Positions 12,301 to 27,300 of a DNA stretch of 64,000 bases are shown here, in pieces; the stretch's first letter is position 1, and each line of letters begins with the position of its first letter. The position numbers and the translations under genes are program-made. Source of the stretch: Prostheceraeus crozeri (Eukaryota; Platyhelminthes; Polycladida; Euryleptidae); contig CAJQUW010008964.1 in assembly GCA_907163375.1 (NCBI GenBank), positions 834,501 to 898,500 of the forward strand, written 5' to 3'. The notes under the pieces are model-generated. The model saw nothing but the letters and a program-made list of their open reading frames with translations, was not told the DNA's origin and made no database searches.

Positions 12301-15300
12301 TTAGTTATCAAATGAAAGCGAGATGATTTGATAAAAAGAAGTAGGAATTTCTGGAAATCAGAGGAACATGGGATTGAAACCAACATCGTTGACTGAATAT
12401 GGAATATTGACAATATTAAATGGAACAATAGAATTGATTTGTATGATTTGGACAATGTAGGTAGCGCGTAAAATTATGGTCAGTGTAGACAGTATCAGCA
12501 ACGGCAGCAGTTTGCAATGTGAAACATGTCCTATCCCGCCTTGATTCAGGCCCCATATAGGTGTGGAAATAGTTCGAAATGTCGATTTAAATAGCTCTAC
12601 AAATGTCAGCGAGGAATCAATGAGTGGAAAATAGGAAATACTATGATTCCTACTGTCTTGAAATTCTTCGTCTGGTTTTTTTGGAGCAACGAAAGCCAAA
12701 ATGATGAAATCTGTCACGGCCAGATATGACTAAAATGTTCTGCTGATTTTCTTGAAGTGCAAAACAGCAAGATGTTAGAAATTTATAATCTTGCATCTTT
12801 AGAAGACGTAAAAATGACACTTGCCTCAGAATGTTGCAATATGTTCTGATTTTCAAAAAATAATTGATTAAGGATAAAATCAAGTTTGATCATTCAAAAT
12901 GACTTGACTACTTCGGTTATCGTCAATGATCAAAATTGTGATATTGCTCCTGATTCAACTACCTCTCCTTTTGCACAAGTTTAGAGCACTTGATGGCAAA
13001 GGCCCATGTTGTTTGATTCATTCAGTGAGATTTTACTCCGTCACATATGAGGGTGCAAATAACACCTGCTCGAACAATGGCGAAATGAATCTTGCCTTAA
13101 TCCGATGTGTGGTCGCTTGAACGTTTTGCATCGAACAGCATAAACTTAAAAAAGTAAACTGAAGATTATTTTCTTCTGAGATGATGGTAATTGATATGAT
13201 CCATGTATCTATCCACCATGCCACAGCTCTCTTTAAGAACTACAGCTTGTTATTCCAGTCTGCGAGTATGTGCATCGCATGAAACTACATTAATCAAATA
13301 AAAATCTGCGACATATTGTGGTATAAACGTAAAGACCTTGACTGCAAACTGCAAAACTTAATGCCGTCATACCTGGAACATCATGGTCGTAATGAGCAAA
13401 AAATGAGCAGGAATTTTTAAGTAACCTGGCTGTTGCACGAGATGTTGATCTCTCGATCGGAAAGATATTTTTGAGACATTTTCAGTACTTCTGTGAATTG
13501 GAGTCCACAGTGCAAAGACCATATCGAATGTTCGTCACTGTTCTCCAAATTAAAAATTCGCTCTCTACTACCAAACTGCGACTCAACAAAGTACAGATCC
13601 AAGAAGGGGATTATCATAAAGCTTATAGAAGCTGTATTTTTCACTGTGCATACAATTGAACTGATAAAACGACATCCTGACCAACACAAGGTGCTGCGAT
13701 GACAACGGTACAGCAATTTGAAGTAATTTCTCAAAAACATTATACTCTCATGAATCGAAAGTAGCCGATGCTGTTATTATTATTTTATTTCCCAAATTTT
13801 CGCCTACACAGGCCGCGTCAGGGGATAAAAAACTTTTTATCCCCTGACGCGGCCTGTGTAGGCGAAAATTTGGGAAATAAAATAATAATAACAGCATCGG
13901 CTACTTTCGATTCATTCTTTATAATGCTGTTTAAGCGGAATTTTACTATTTTGAATTATACTCTCAAATCTGATAGATGATATAGCTCAAGGTTTTCAAT
14001 GTCCTTCATTAGTGAGTAAAACGATGATCAGTTGATTGCAATCCCATTCGTCTGATCTCTATAAAGTTTAACTTTTTCTTAAATTATCTCGTTTTCACTT
14101 AATAACTAGTATTCCACACCTATGTAGGGCCTGAATCAAGGCGGGATAGGACATGTTTCACATTACAAACTGCTGCCGTTGCTGATACTGTCTACACTGA
14201 CCATAATTTTACGCACTACCTACATTGTCCAAATCATACAAATCAATTCTATTGTTCCATTTAATATTGTCAATATTCCATATCAATTCCAATATTCAAT
14301 TATACCAATTATACAATTATACCAATTATATCAATTCCAATTCCAATATCAATTTCAATATTCCACTTTCCACTTATCCACTTAGTGTAGTGTCAGATAT
14401 AGTTCACTTGTAATCAGTGTAGTGTCAGATATAGTTCACTTGTAATCGGTGTAGTAGCATCGCTGTATTTCCATATTTTACCTCCACTTTTCCAATTTTT
14501 ATTCATCGGTTTCCTGTTGTTTTATAATATCCATTTTTAATTTCCTTAACCTATGGTGACCATTGTCTTATTCTATTTCCACTATCAGCATCTGTAGTCG
14601 GTACAGTATATTAGAAGTCTGTTTTGAACGTGTATACGGCAGTGTTTGGAATCTATGGCATTAGTATATTAACAGTAAGAATGAGTAGTATTACAAGTCT
14701 TAAGATCTCCATTTTTACCAGATATTGGGCCAAAGCTGATCAATTTTAATTCGTTGCCACGAGAAAGCTCCATTGAGTTCTTTTAAGAACTGATTAATCC
14801 AATGGTTACAGTAGCATTGCCTTTGTACACTTGCGGATTGGAGAACGCCATCAGTCCTCCTTAGGACTACTTTAACTAATAATTTAAATTAGTAAGCATT
14901 ATATTCTATTATAAATGGCTACTGGGATGACTTTCATCATCGTATGAGAAATATTCAGTCAACGATGATCAGTTGGTTTCAATCCCATGTTCCTCTGATT
15001 TCCAGAAATTCCTACTTCTTTTTATCAAATCATCTCGCTTTCATTTGATAACTAATACTTTTCTCTATCTCCTGTCAGAGTCAAATTAGCCGTCTTGTGT
15101 ATAAATGAATTTCAGCTTTCAGTCCAGGTGTTATATATCTAGGAGTCCATGGATAGCCCATGGCCTGGATGTCCATGACTAGACCATAGACAGAATGGGA
15201 TCTTTCATTCATTCTATCACTCTCTGTTATTATTTCTATTATCTATTTCTTGGGTTCAATCAACATTTCATGTAAAAGCACGCTCAACTATTGCAATAAG

Positions 15301-18300
15301 TTACTATTTAGATTGACAATTGATTAAACTGAAAATGGACGATAACAATAAAAAAGCATTACCTATAGTGGACAAAGATGACAAGAAGCCCAGACATAGT
15401 AGGCAGGTCAAAAGCAGAAAAATTTCCAGAAAATTGGAAGAACGACCGAAAATCAACGATGAGCGCAAGAATGACAGTGATAGTCCACTACCGAATACTC
15501 TTGAAGTACCTGTCGAGCTTTTATCACCGCCTCGTTATTCAGGCAGGTCCGTCAATTCCATTCAATCCAATGCCTCACCAAACAGTCAAGCATGCACAGA
15601 AGCATCGAATCACACAAACGAGGAAGACAGCATGTACATCGACAACACTGTCACTAATTATGCGCTTGTTCAAGTGTCTGAAATGAACAATTCTGTGGCT
15701 AAAAAAGTAAAGAAAGAGGGCGACAAGAGTATGATGGGGACTTTAATCAAAATCGTCCTCAGCGATAATGTCAATGCTCTGATTCAACATCATGCGAAAG
15801 GTTCTGTGGACTTCGACGAGGAAGATAAGAAGTTTGGTTTGACATTGTTGCATTGGGCAAGCATGACGGGAAGCATCGAGTGTATACACTGGCTGATGTT
15901 AAATAGAGACGTTGATTCTAATGCTCAATGTACCAGATTAAAGTTAACTCCACTGCACATCGCCGCAATTAAAGGACAGGATGCCAGTATTGAGGCATTG
16001 CTCAACGGCACTAAGTATATGAATAACCCGGATGCAAAAGGTCGTTCACCAATCCACTTAGCCGCCGCTCATGGGCACACCTACTGTGTAGAAGTCTTGT
16101 TAAGGCGAGGCTTGCTTCCATTCATCAGCAGTCCCGACGATAACGGCTGGAGGCCTATTCACCATGCAAGCTTCAACGACCGGCCAGGAGTGATTCAGTG
16201 TCTAATTCGATTCGGTGCCACGACTGATGGACTTGATAATGATGGCAATACGTGCCTGCATCTTGCAGCAATGGAAGGTAATCAAGCAGCACTGAAGCTC
16301 CTTGTACATTCCAGTCATTCCGGCATAATTCTGGAAAGAAATAGTCATGGCTTTACGCCTGCCATGTTAGCAGACCGTTTCTACAAAACCGATGTATATG
16401 TTTGGCTAATTGAGGCAAGTTCAGACTTCTGTGATTACTTTAATAATTAATTAATAATTAATAATAACTTTTTTATACCGGTGAATGTTAATGTTTGACT
16501 TTTTAAACTGAGAACATATTAGGATCATAGAATGCCACGTTGTAGTGTTAGAAAAATCAATTTTTGAAAACTGACACGAGGCCATTCATCTGAATCATTT
16601 CACGTGAGTTAAACTTTCTTGGCGTTCAATTTCAAGGCCGACGAGAAATCTCAAGTAAGTCTTCGGTAATCTCAAGTCTTCGGTTTGCATTTAATATTAA
16701 TTTCTTCTGACAAAAGAACGTGGGATTGTCGCAAATCCTCATTTTAGATAATTATTATTATTATAGGCACACCGAATATTATCGCTTTCTCATTGCACCT
16801 AATTTCATTCGAAGACATTAACAAGAAACACGTGCGAATTTGCGGATAAAAACATGAAAGGAGTAGAGTTTTACGGCTCATGGTGAGACTTCATTAATCG
16901 GTGTTAAGTTAACGAAATCTCCCCCTTTTTCACAGGTTTCACTCCTAGCACTGCAAAGAGCCATTGTAGAAGCTAGGGGCTACTCAATGTAAAGATATAA
17001 TTATTCAGTAAATTAGATAGGTTTAAATTGAGCTAAAGTCTTAGCATGTATTTTAGCAATATTTATGATGCTATTGACATGGAAGACTTGAAAATTGAGA
17101 ACATCTTATATCCAATTCAAGTTCACTGCAGTTCAAAGGAAAACCCAGGATGCTAACTGTGAAATAAGAAGTGTAAACTTTGCGCACTTGAGAGATATTT
17201 CCTTTTTTTAAGTCTTTAAAATTGCTAGAGGCCTATAAGAAAAAACACAACCTCTATGAACACGGCAACAGAAAATGAGATTTTCCATTCACAATTTCCA
17301 TTAAAATGTCAGATATTTCTAACACATATTATCGTATCATAGTGCAGCATTATCTCGTGAACAAAATACAACTAGGTTTAAGATCCATTATTTACAAATC
17401 ACATATTCGAAAAGCTGATTTGTGCCAATGCTACTTATTCGACTTGATTCAAGTTATAAAAAATAAAGTATTGGAAACAAGGATGACTTATATTATTATG
17501 TAGAGAACTAGATTCCCCGGCTCCCAGTTAATACTACGCATGCGGGTGCCGGTGTTCCTTTGCTTTATCATAAAGCTTTTTTCAGGCTCAGAAGGGCAAT
17601 TTCATGCCGGATCACTTCAAAGATGTTGCCTTTCCTGGACATATAGCCGCATTGAATGGTGAGCTTGATACACTCATCCACCTCATCGAAAGTGGAACGG
17701 TGACAGTCAACGAAACGGATTTTTACGGATACACTCTTCTCCATAGAGCAGCTGTAGGAGGCCATCCAGAGATTGTCAAGTACCTACTTAAATATGGCGC
17801 AAATGTGAAAGCCACGAACAACGCCAAGGTAAGAATGATGCAGATAAAATAAGCACTTAAGACAGTATGGATAACTACAGATTTCAATAGCATTTTCACA
17901 TGTTTGGCTGAAATGTAATACATGCCAGGGAACGATCAACCTACAGTATTTTGCATTGTCACTTTGCGAAAGATAAGATATGAATATGCTTCGTCTGCTT
18001 GTGCAGCATTTCAGGAAGTGACTGAAAAATCCCAAAACGACAGTGCCGGAATATCCAATAATTAGAACACAGATTCACTTAATTGAATCAATTGACCAAA
18101 TAAAGTAAAATGAACTAGAATGCATTCAGATTCAGATCTTAAGGGGCTTAAACAGAAAATAGTGAATGATGCAATAAACTGAGTTATTGGACTCCGAGGA
18201 TTCTGACTGATCACTGGAAAATTTTCATCCCTGAATACCCAAAACAGTTGTATTTCAAACCCATTTGAGCTTATCATCAGGGTGAAGCAGTTCTTCAAAA

Positions 18301-21300
18301 TAACTTGTAATTCAAAATGATGTCGACTGGAATGAGGATGTCCGGTTGCATTTTTACAATGAATCATGTATGGAAGCGCCATTTGAGCCAATGCATTTGT
18401 TAGCCTTCAACCTTAGCATATTTTGGAATCTCTTTCCGGGTACCACACATGAGTTTATACATGCAGAAGTCTATAGACTGTGCGGACATTAATGCAAATT
18501 TCCTCTTACATGTATTCCATATGCAATGAAGTATGGATCATTTGTAGCAGGCAACTTTTCAAAAGCATATTTCATGCAATCTGCAGACATTGCTAGTATT
18601 TTCAAATGTATCGCATATTCGAAGCCATGCCAGTTGCGATCTCTGAATCATACGCACTGTTTATATCTTGATATGATTTCCAAAAGATTTTTAAATTCTG
18701 TCTCTTCTGGATGGCATTTTGAAGTTCCCATACAAGCATCATACACAGTGGGTGATATACGGAACGGTGCCAGGGAGCAAGTTAGTGCTTAGAAATAAAT
18801 GTTAGTACGCACAGGCGTTTAAAATCTCCACTTTCTTCCACTGGGGCTTGGACAGTGATGACACTGTCAGACTTTTCTGGAACGTTGTGGTGCTTTTAGT
18901 CCAGATGCCTTCCTACCGACTTCCAATGACTTTCGGGGCTCGAGCTCTTGACCAAAAGATCGCTAGCCTGAGCACTTAACCACTGTGCCACGGATACCAC
19001 AGTTAAGAAAGCACTACAACTCATTGAATATACTTTTAAGCTCCAAAAAAATGATAAAATCAGTCAGCGACCAACATTGCCTTATTCTATTCATCTGCAA
19101 CATGAATGAAATAGTCATCTTACATCGCTGTCTTTCGATGAACTTCTGAACAATTATGAGAAAATAAAATGCTATTCACTTAACTCAAAACGTTGGGTAT
19201 ATAGGAAAAATATAAGAATGGTTTTTAATCTATATAATTTTTTCAGGGCTGCGGACTCCGACTCGATGATTTTAGCCTGAGTCGCTCCCGGTGGTTAAAC
19301 GTTATCGATGTAACTGTAGGGTTCGTCAACAGTCAGGCTGAGAAATCCCGCAGACACGGCGAAAATAAAGCAAGGACTCACAGAGAATAAGCCTGATTTT
19401 GTCCTTTAATTAACCAGACGTCTGGTTAATTTCCTTGAGATATGGATGCTTCAGGGCAAGAGGAACATTTCGTCTCGATATATCACTGACCAAATCTCAA
19501 CATGAAAAAAGCTAGTCACAGTGCCAAGTCTAGTTCATCAACAAATTTCATCGCTTTTATTGCAATGGACGAACTTAGGCAAGCTGACTAGACATAGCCC
19601 TTTTAAGATTAAGTTGATGGCTTCTGGAGACGAAATGTTCCCTAAATCTGGAAGTATTCGCACATCAAAGATGAAATCAATCGGATGTATGTTTCAAAGT
19701 ACACGATTTCAGTGTAACTAGTCTACATCGTGACGAAATTCAGAGTAGTTGCATTTTTAACCCTTGATTGACATCTTTTTAAAAGTCTGAGAACTGTCAA
19801 GAGATCAGATGATATGATCAGTACTGAATGTAGGATATCTTACTTTAGAATATGCAGTATTCAGCATATGCGGTAAACAGTGTGTAGTAGGCGCAAGAGC
19901 TTCCGAAGAACAGTCTGATAAGTCGGTCTAATATCAACTTGGCAAGATAAAAGTTTGAGAGTCTGCTAATGCATGGGACCGCTTACAGTTATGCTTTAAA
20001 TCAGTAGTTACATATTAGACCCGGACTCGGTGGCTAGAGGCTGCACTCGAACAAAAATCGACCGAGACCGCAGCCCTGAATTTTAGAAATTCAACATACA
20101 TGTACGTGGTATTCCATAGAATTCTTTAGACTGTATCTACACAATTCTATGTGACTGTATACAATGCAGTTGTCTAAATTTATACGAAATTAATTTATCA
20201 AACTGAGAGATTTCTCCTCTGATTTCAGGAAACTGCTCTCGATATCGCTAAACGTTACAACAATGCAGACATCATTGAACTCTTAGAGGCAGTCCTCGAG
20301 AGAATAGACTTTCAACCGCCGGTTGAACGCGTTGAATCACTCGAAGGCGGAGTGAAATTCGATCGTGAAAGAACACACTCCGCCAAAGTGCGCGCTAAAG
20401 AGCGAGTTGAGAGTTATCTAGAGCTTCTAAGGATATCCGTTGAGAACTACTATCAACTTGGAGGTAAGTTAGAATTGACGGACAATCACGCCAAATTTGT
20501 CATCCATTTAAAAGAGCGTGAACGACAAGTCGATGAGTTGAATCAGCAACTTTACCATGAAAGAATAGTTCGAGAGGAATTGGAGGGCAAACTGGATGTC
20601 CTCCACCGTTTTATGGATGCTACGGAACGAGAAAGGTCACTCATACAACTGGATTATGACCAAATGGCGACCGAGAATCATGATCTTAAGGAGGAACTCC
20701 ATGCGATGAGGAAAAAGTATCAGCATGGAAAGCCTCCAAAAAAGAAATTGAAGACACCAAAGCGAATGGAATTCAAATAGCCCACACTAACAAACTAGAA
20801 TTTGTGATTTGTTGATCATTTTTATGAAACATTTCTAAGACTTTGCTCATTCAATGTTACCTAACATTTTGCTACCGAGTAAATATGAAATGGAGTATTT
20901 TTCCTGAAATCTACGGGCCTAGTATATAGAAATCGTCTTACTTGTGAAATAGTTGATAACATAGAGGGGGAGGAGAGAGAGAGTTTTGTTGTTCATACAG
21001 TAATCCAATGCAAAAACAAAGCAGCTACTGAACAAGCACACACATCACGTCAGAACGCACCTAACGCACAGACAAAACAAAATCATTAACCCAATCCCCC
21101 ACAGTTCACAAATCAGAACAAACACGCAACGGACGCAAACGCAGAACACCGGCACAACTCCGCATCAACAAATCACCCATCTTAAAAGAATACTTGTACA
21201 ACATAAACCCCTCTGTTCATTCTTCACCTCCTTGCCCCCTATGCAAATCTCAACCGCACATACAGAACACCTCTTCTCCTGCACACACACCTACACACAA

Positions 21301-24300
21301 CGCTCACAACCATGAGCCTATGAGCTGCCCCCGTCTGGTGTGCGGACCTCATTTGTCGCTGAGAGCAGGCGATTGGTCCGCCGGACACCTGACGACCCCT
21401 GGACCCCCTCCCAATAGCAGGGAAGGGGTGGATCGACACCAGCACCAGGCGAGAGAGGTCACGGAATTGGTACATGCAAGCGACTAAGTATATGCAGAGC
21501 TTTGACATTAAAGCTCGTCTTTCAGCTATCCACGTACATGTAGAACGTACAGTATTATTCGCAGCATTTATATGAGATGAAGTACTTTTTTTACTTTTCT
21601 GAAGACCGCATGGCCTTTCCGGCAAGATGTTCGAGGAAAATTGACGAACTTTGCACAAAATGTATGACCCGCGAATCATGAATGTGCAAAAAGGCGTGTA
21701 GAATCAAAAGTTGTCACTTGAAAATTATCTTTGAATACTTACTGATATTGTACACTTCCGCAGAGCCAAATCTGACTCCGTTAGGATTTAGAGTGCCATC
21801 CGATCGGCCCAACATGATGATTCCATTCGTTTTAGAATTGATCATGCAGAAATCTCCATGATGCCAAACACCTAGAATCAAGAAACTTCTTTATTCACAT
21901 GACAATCATTTCTCATTGAAATTCAATATGGTAACCTGAGAATCGATTGAAATAGGCAGATTGATATTTCCTTCCATCATCATCATTCCAGAATTTGATG
22001 GGCATTGAAGGGAACGGTCGAGTACAGACTAACTCTCCACTTTGATCTGATACTGGATGTCCTGAAACAACAACATGAAATGAATGAAACTGATACTTGA
22101 ATGATGAAAATGCACTCATGATACAACATCAATCAAATATCAGTTTATCCGTTAAAAATGTCGATGATCCGTTTGACTGTAAATACCTGAAGACAGACGA
22201 GTATCTCACTTTCTTTCATATCACATCGTCATTGATTTTACGAAGTGAATATTGTTGGAATGCCTCAATCACAGAGATGGATTCGCTTGTCGAGGTTACT
22301 CTAGATGTGACGCTATTCTATCTCTGCCATTGTACGCAATGGTAGCAAGATGTTGAGAGATTCGTCTACCATTGGCTTACCTGATTGGTCAATGCGTGAG
22401 GAAAGTCGTAATAGGGAACACACGAGCTACTGTTGTCACATTGAACACTGAACATCTGCCAAGTGAACAGTACTTGTCTTTGACTCAATGTTTATCAATG
22501 ATAAATATTATTCGCATCGTTCGACTCCTCACGATTTAAATTTATGACTGTGTACGTTTGATTGCGGTCCAATGATATAGTTCGTCAAAATTCAGACTTG
22601 AACTTGCATTATGTTCAATGGAAAATTGATACCTCAATACTATTTCTAGCCGTGACCATCAGTATTAAAAAAATGTCATCTGCAGACCCAAACAGGCAGA
22701 CGAAGCAATTTATCTATGTGGCTTCACCTTGAAATGACACGAAACTGATTTGCAATGTTGCTGATTAGTAGATATCCGGGAAAATTTTCTAATGTGTGAT
22801 TGAATTCAATATGTGATTGAAATAATACCTGCATTTGCAGTTGATTACTGCACTTCATTACAGTAAATCATGCAAACTCGTCTGCTAATTGATAAAGAAG
22901 CTATAATCTTTCTATCGTTCGTTGTCAACACGCATAGCGGGGAAAGTGATTGTCTAAAAGTCTAGTGGCGATCATTTCCTTGCTTCATTTTTTTGTCAGG
23001 AATGCATTTAAGGCCGGTCAATCACGAGGATCGAAAGGAACCATCGTGCGCGATTCCGACATACCCATGATCCGACGTATTTTAACAGCGCAAAACTTTA
23101 ACACACGGCCTCGCGAGCAAACTTGTTGTGCAAGTGGGTAGATGTCTAGACTTCTACCAAGACTCCGTGCACAAACTTAGATGGCTAAATGCAGGCAGGC
23201 GTTCATCGAAAATCGTCAACATAAATCGCAATCCGAATTTTGCAACAAAAAGCGGGAGTTGATTGCGGCGAAGGGGTTTTTCATGTTTGTTTGATGCCTA
23301 TTTAAATCTTCGCAATATTCCGGCGAAAGTGACAATAAAACGAAATGTGAATGTTCAAATCAATGATTGTATGCCGAATAGGCCTATAACAAAGGTATTC
23401 TCGAGAGAGGCACCTCATGTATTCTCCTCATAGGACCCCGTAATCGTCATCAGCGCACATAATGCATTCGAAACTGTCAAATGTTTCGTTTTGCTTGATA
23501 AAACTTGGTATATAGGATCCCCAGGAGACAAAGTATCTTTGATTTCAAAGCTATCTTTCGAACGGAAGCATTCTACACATGGGACTAGCTACTCTAGCAG
23601 TGCATATGACTCAGCAAAAGATCGACAATGCTGCTACAGCTCCCAAAAAGTCGATCAAGTTTCCAAATAATTTGCGAAAACTTTTTTCACATCAGAGTTG
23701 CACATAGGCCTACTATTCGCTTTGTTCAATTATTCGTTCAAGAAACACGAAAAACAGGTAGCTGAGAGCTCTGAGCAGTTATACATGATGTTCGTCATCG
23801 GTAATTTATTCAAAGCATGCAGAAGTTTTATCAAATTTAGACTTTTTCATGATACAAACTACATTATTTTCATATAATGCACTTATATACAAAACACACT
23901 ACTCACGAAACCATTCATGAATTTCACTTCCATTATATTCATCCTCCAATATTCAGTTAGTGACATGTGATTCATAAATGGGCATTTTCGAAGCATTTAT
24001 ATAGGGATGACATCCGATATAATCTGATAGGATTCCACAGTGTTTTAGCGGCCACTTTGGATCTTGACCTCTGCACAAAGCGGACATTTAGATACTAATT
24101 TACTATTAAGATATTCGAATTCTCGGCGCTTTATGCATCCGAATGGTATGTCACATACACATAGACCTTGCATATTCACAGTTTTAACACTTAAGGCATG
24201 CTTGCTACCGAATTTCACTCTGTTCCGTAACAGATGTTTAAAAGCAGCGTCGGTTACGGGGCAGGTACATATCTCGTGTCCTAGATAAAAAGGTGTACAT

Positions 24301-27300
24301 GACATCATTGAGAATCGCTCTGATTCAGTTGACATACAGACAGTTTCAAAAATAAGTGTACAAAAAATTCAACCCCTTTTCAAATTTAAGTTTCGTTTGG
24401 AATTACTCGTACAATTTTAATAAGGCTTGTGTTGAGCTTTCAGATGATATAATTTTGCTAAATATTTGGTACAGTTTCACTCAATTAACACTTTCACCGG
24501 ATTTTGCGCTTACTGTCGAGTTAACAATGCTCCTAGCTGTCAAATGCACACATCTTAATAACTTCTGCGACATTAAAGCTGGAGTTTTCGAGTTTGGGTT
24601 TAAAAGAATGCTGATATTATCAGCTCCAAGAATATGTAAGTTTTATCAAGATCCGCCCATCCGTTCACTGGCAAACTTCAAATTTGTCTTATTCCCACAC
24701 TCAGTCATTTGGTGAGTCATCAATTCCCTCGGTTGAGGTCAGAAGATTTTGAATCTCCGATCTGTAGACGGGGCCGCCTGTCCTCATCTGTTCACAAACA
24801 ATAGCAATTCTTCACGCCATAGTTGCTGGTGCTTTCGTCCGATAAGGGAATCAACAAGATTGATACAACTCAATCAGTGAAGAGCAACAGCTTGAAAGAA
24901 TGGACGAATGAATACGGTTTGAAATTGAACACTAATAAATCTAAATACAAGTAGTATAAAAAATCTGACGTCATTACGCGATTGTATTAGATCAATGTTA
25001 TCAATATTGAAAGTTCCTGGTCTTACATACAATTGTGATTTCAGATAGTCATCGCACATGCATGATGTTTGCAAGAAAGTAAGGCAGCGTATTATTTATC
25101 TGCTCAGAAGCCTGCGGAGGTATCTGACGAAGAAAGAGTTCATGCTAGTGTTGAATAACTTCATCAGATCTGTCCTAGAATACAACGCAACCGTGTTTGC
25201 GGGTCACAATCAAGAAGATGCAGACATTCTAGAGCGATTACGGAGACAATTCCACATAATTATTTATGAAACGAGCTGCGGCTGCTGACTATTTGAGCCC
25301 CTTTACGTACGACAAACCAATTGTGCCTTAAATCATTTTAAAAAATTTCAAAGCAGAGACAATTTTCTACATGAACATTTCCGTTTTTCTTCAAAACCTC
25401 ACAGTTTATGATTCCGATCATACGCAGTGGTCGATGAGCGCAGTCATTCTTTCCTTTTCGTACCACAGAATGTAACTTAAGACATTGAATGGATCCTGAG
25501 CCTATAATGACCAATATATCTTTCTCAGTGTCTTCTGCTCACCTGTGTTAATGATTTTCATTCAGGAAATATATGCAGTTATTATTGTAGTGTAATATTT
25601 TACAACTGATACTTGCCATTTTCATCCCACACTTCAATAGCCATTCCTAAAAGAGGACATTGAATTTCGCCTTTGTAAACGGGAAGCATCTTGCTAGCAC
25701 CGGCGAAGCAGCCTATGATGTCAGTTCCTCCTGTAAGTGAAAAGTAAGTGTTATCATAGTGATATTCATCAATAGACATCATCATTACCTGTGATAGAGC
25801 CTAAAAGGATGTCCTTCTTCACTTTTGTGTAGACGTATTCGTAGCTAGATGGTCTGAGAGGAGATCCAGTCGAGAGAATCATCCTCAAGCTGTTGAGCTT
25901 GTGAGATGACACTGAAATATAAATAAGATAGTCTTTATTGGTCTACATGCAGGTGCAAGGGCACATTTCCGTAGCCGCTTCACAATGTCAAAGTTACAAT
26001 ACCAGATAAAAAAACATTATGAAAAAGTAACGTGAAAACTGTAGATACGTTCAGAATCGAATAATGGAAGACTTAAAAGGCACAGTATCTGTTTAGGGAC
26101 GCTTGAGTGGACACAAGTTTCTGGACAGCCTATTTCTGTAACGAAGATGCTCACGTAGCGGATTGTGTTCTTCTCTAGCAATATTTTCAAAAAGTGAAGA
26201 GTGGTTCATGGAAGTTATGAGATAATGTTGATTTCAAATGATGTGCAGCATTGAAAATATATACGAATATTTCATAAGTTTACAAAATCATAGTATGTTA
26301 GGTAGTCTTTAAGAGGACTGATGACCGTTTCCACAGGCAAACCAGGCAAAGTCAAATTTTTTTATCATTACACACAAATTGAATGATTTGTGAAATTGAA
26401 AGAAATATTTTTCACCGATTCCTTTAATTTCTTTTCTTTTTTCTATATTGTCAAATAGATTCAATATCCTATAAATCTATATTCTGCATTCTATATTCTA
26501 TTTTCTATATTCTTTCAAAGGGATAACAAAGTAAATTCGCTGTACAGTATTAGGAATACATCCTGACAATTTTTGTGATATCGGCAGTTTCCAGTGCATA
26601 GCCATCCTCTCTAAATACAGAGCTCAAATGAAAATCCCTTTCAGTAGTCATGTTCATAACACAACACTAATTGAAGTTCAAGGAATATGTTATCAGACCA
26701 AGACAAAGAGTTGTCCCACTGAGATTGAAGATTGTCATCACTCGACTATCTTGGACAGTGCATAATCGTCGAGACTGTCCCCTGACGTAGTAAAGGGCCT
26801 AAGATACTGCCCTGCGGAGCAACACTGGTAGCAGCATGCCACTCAGATTTTTCGGCACTTGTTCTTATACATTGACGGCGATCAGTCAAAAAAATTTACT
26901 ATCCATTCAATCGCTGAATGAGGCAGTTGGAACCCATGACACGAATTTATGATTGACAAGTGAGGTAAATCGTCAAATGCTCTTGAGAAATTCGCCACCA
27001 ATAAGCGAACGGCACCAAATTTCGAGTCTAGGAACTGAAGAATACGATGATGGAGAAGAGTTAACGCGACAGTGGTTCCTCTCCCACGTAGAAAAGCGAA
27101 CTGTGCAGAGATTGTTTTAGCATGTAGACTTGGAATTAGCCAAAGATTCGCCACAATCCTCTTCAAACAATTCGATAATAGGGAACGCAGAGATATAGCC
27201 CGGAAATGAGACAGCTCTGTTGGTCCACTGCATTTCGGAACAGCTGCGAGAAAAGACATGTCGTTTTTTTCGGAAAATATATCGGATAAGGTTTGGTATC

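Noticed and set aside
13750..13915. CRISPR-type or terminator hairpin interpretation of the palindrome
   Set aside because: There is a single inverted unit, no direct repeats with spacers, and the context is eukaryotic.
24045..24715. Frames of 96 and 119 codons as a gene with a CPLC motif
   Set aside because: No splice structure, no known domain, on opposite strands; insufficient support.
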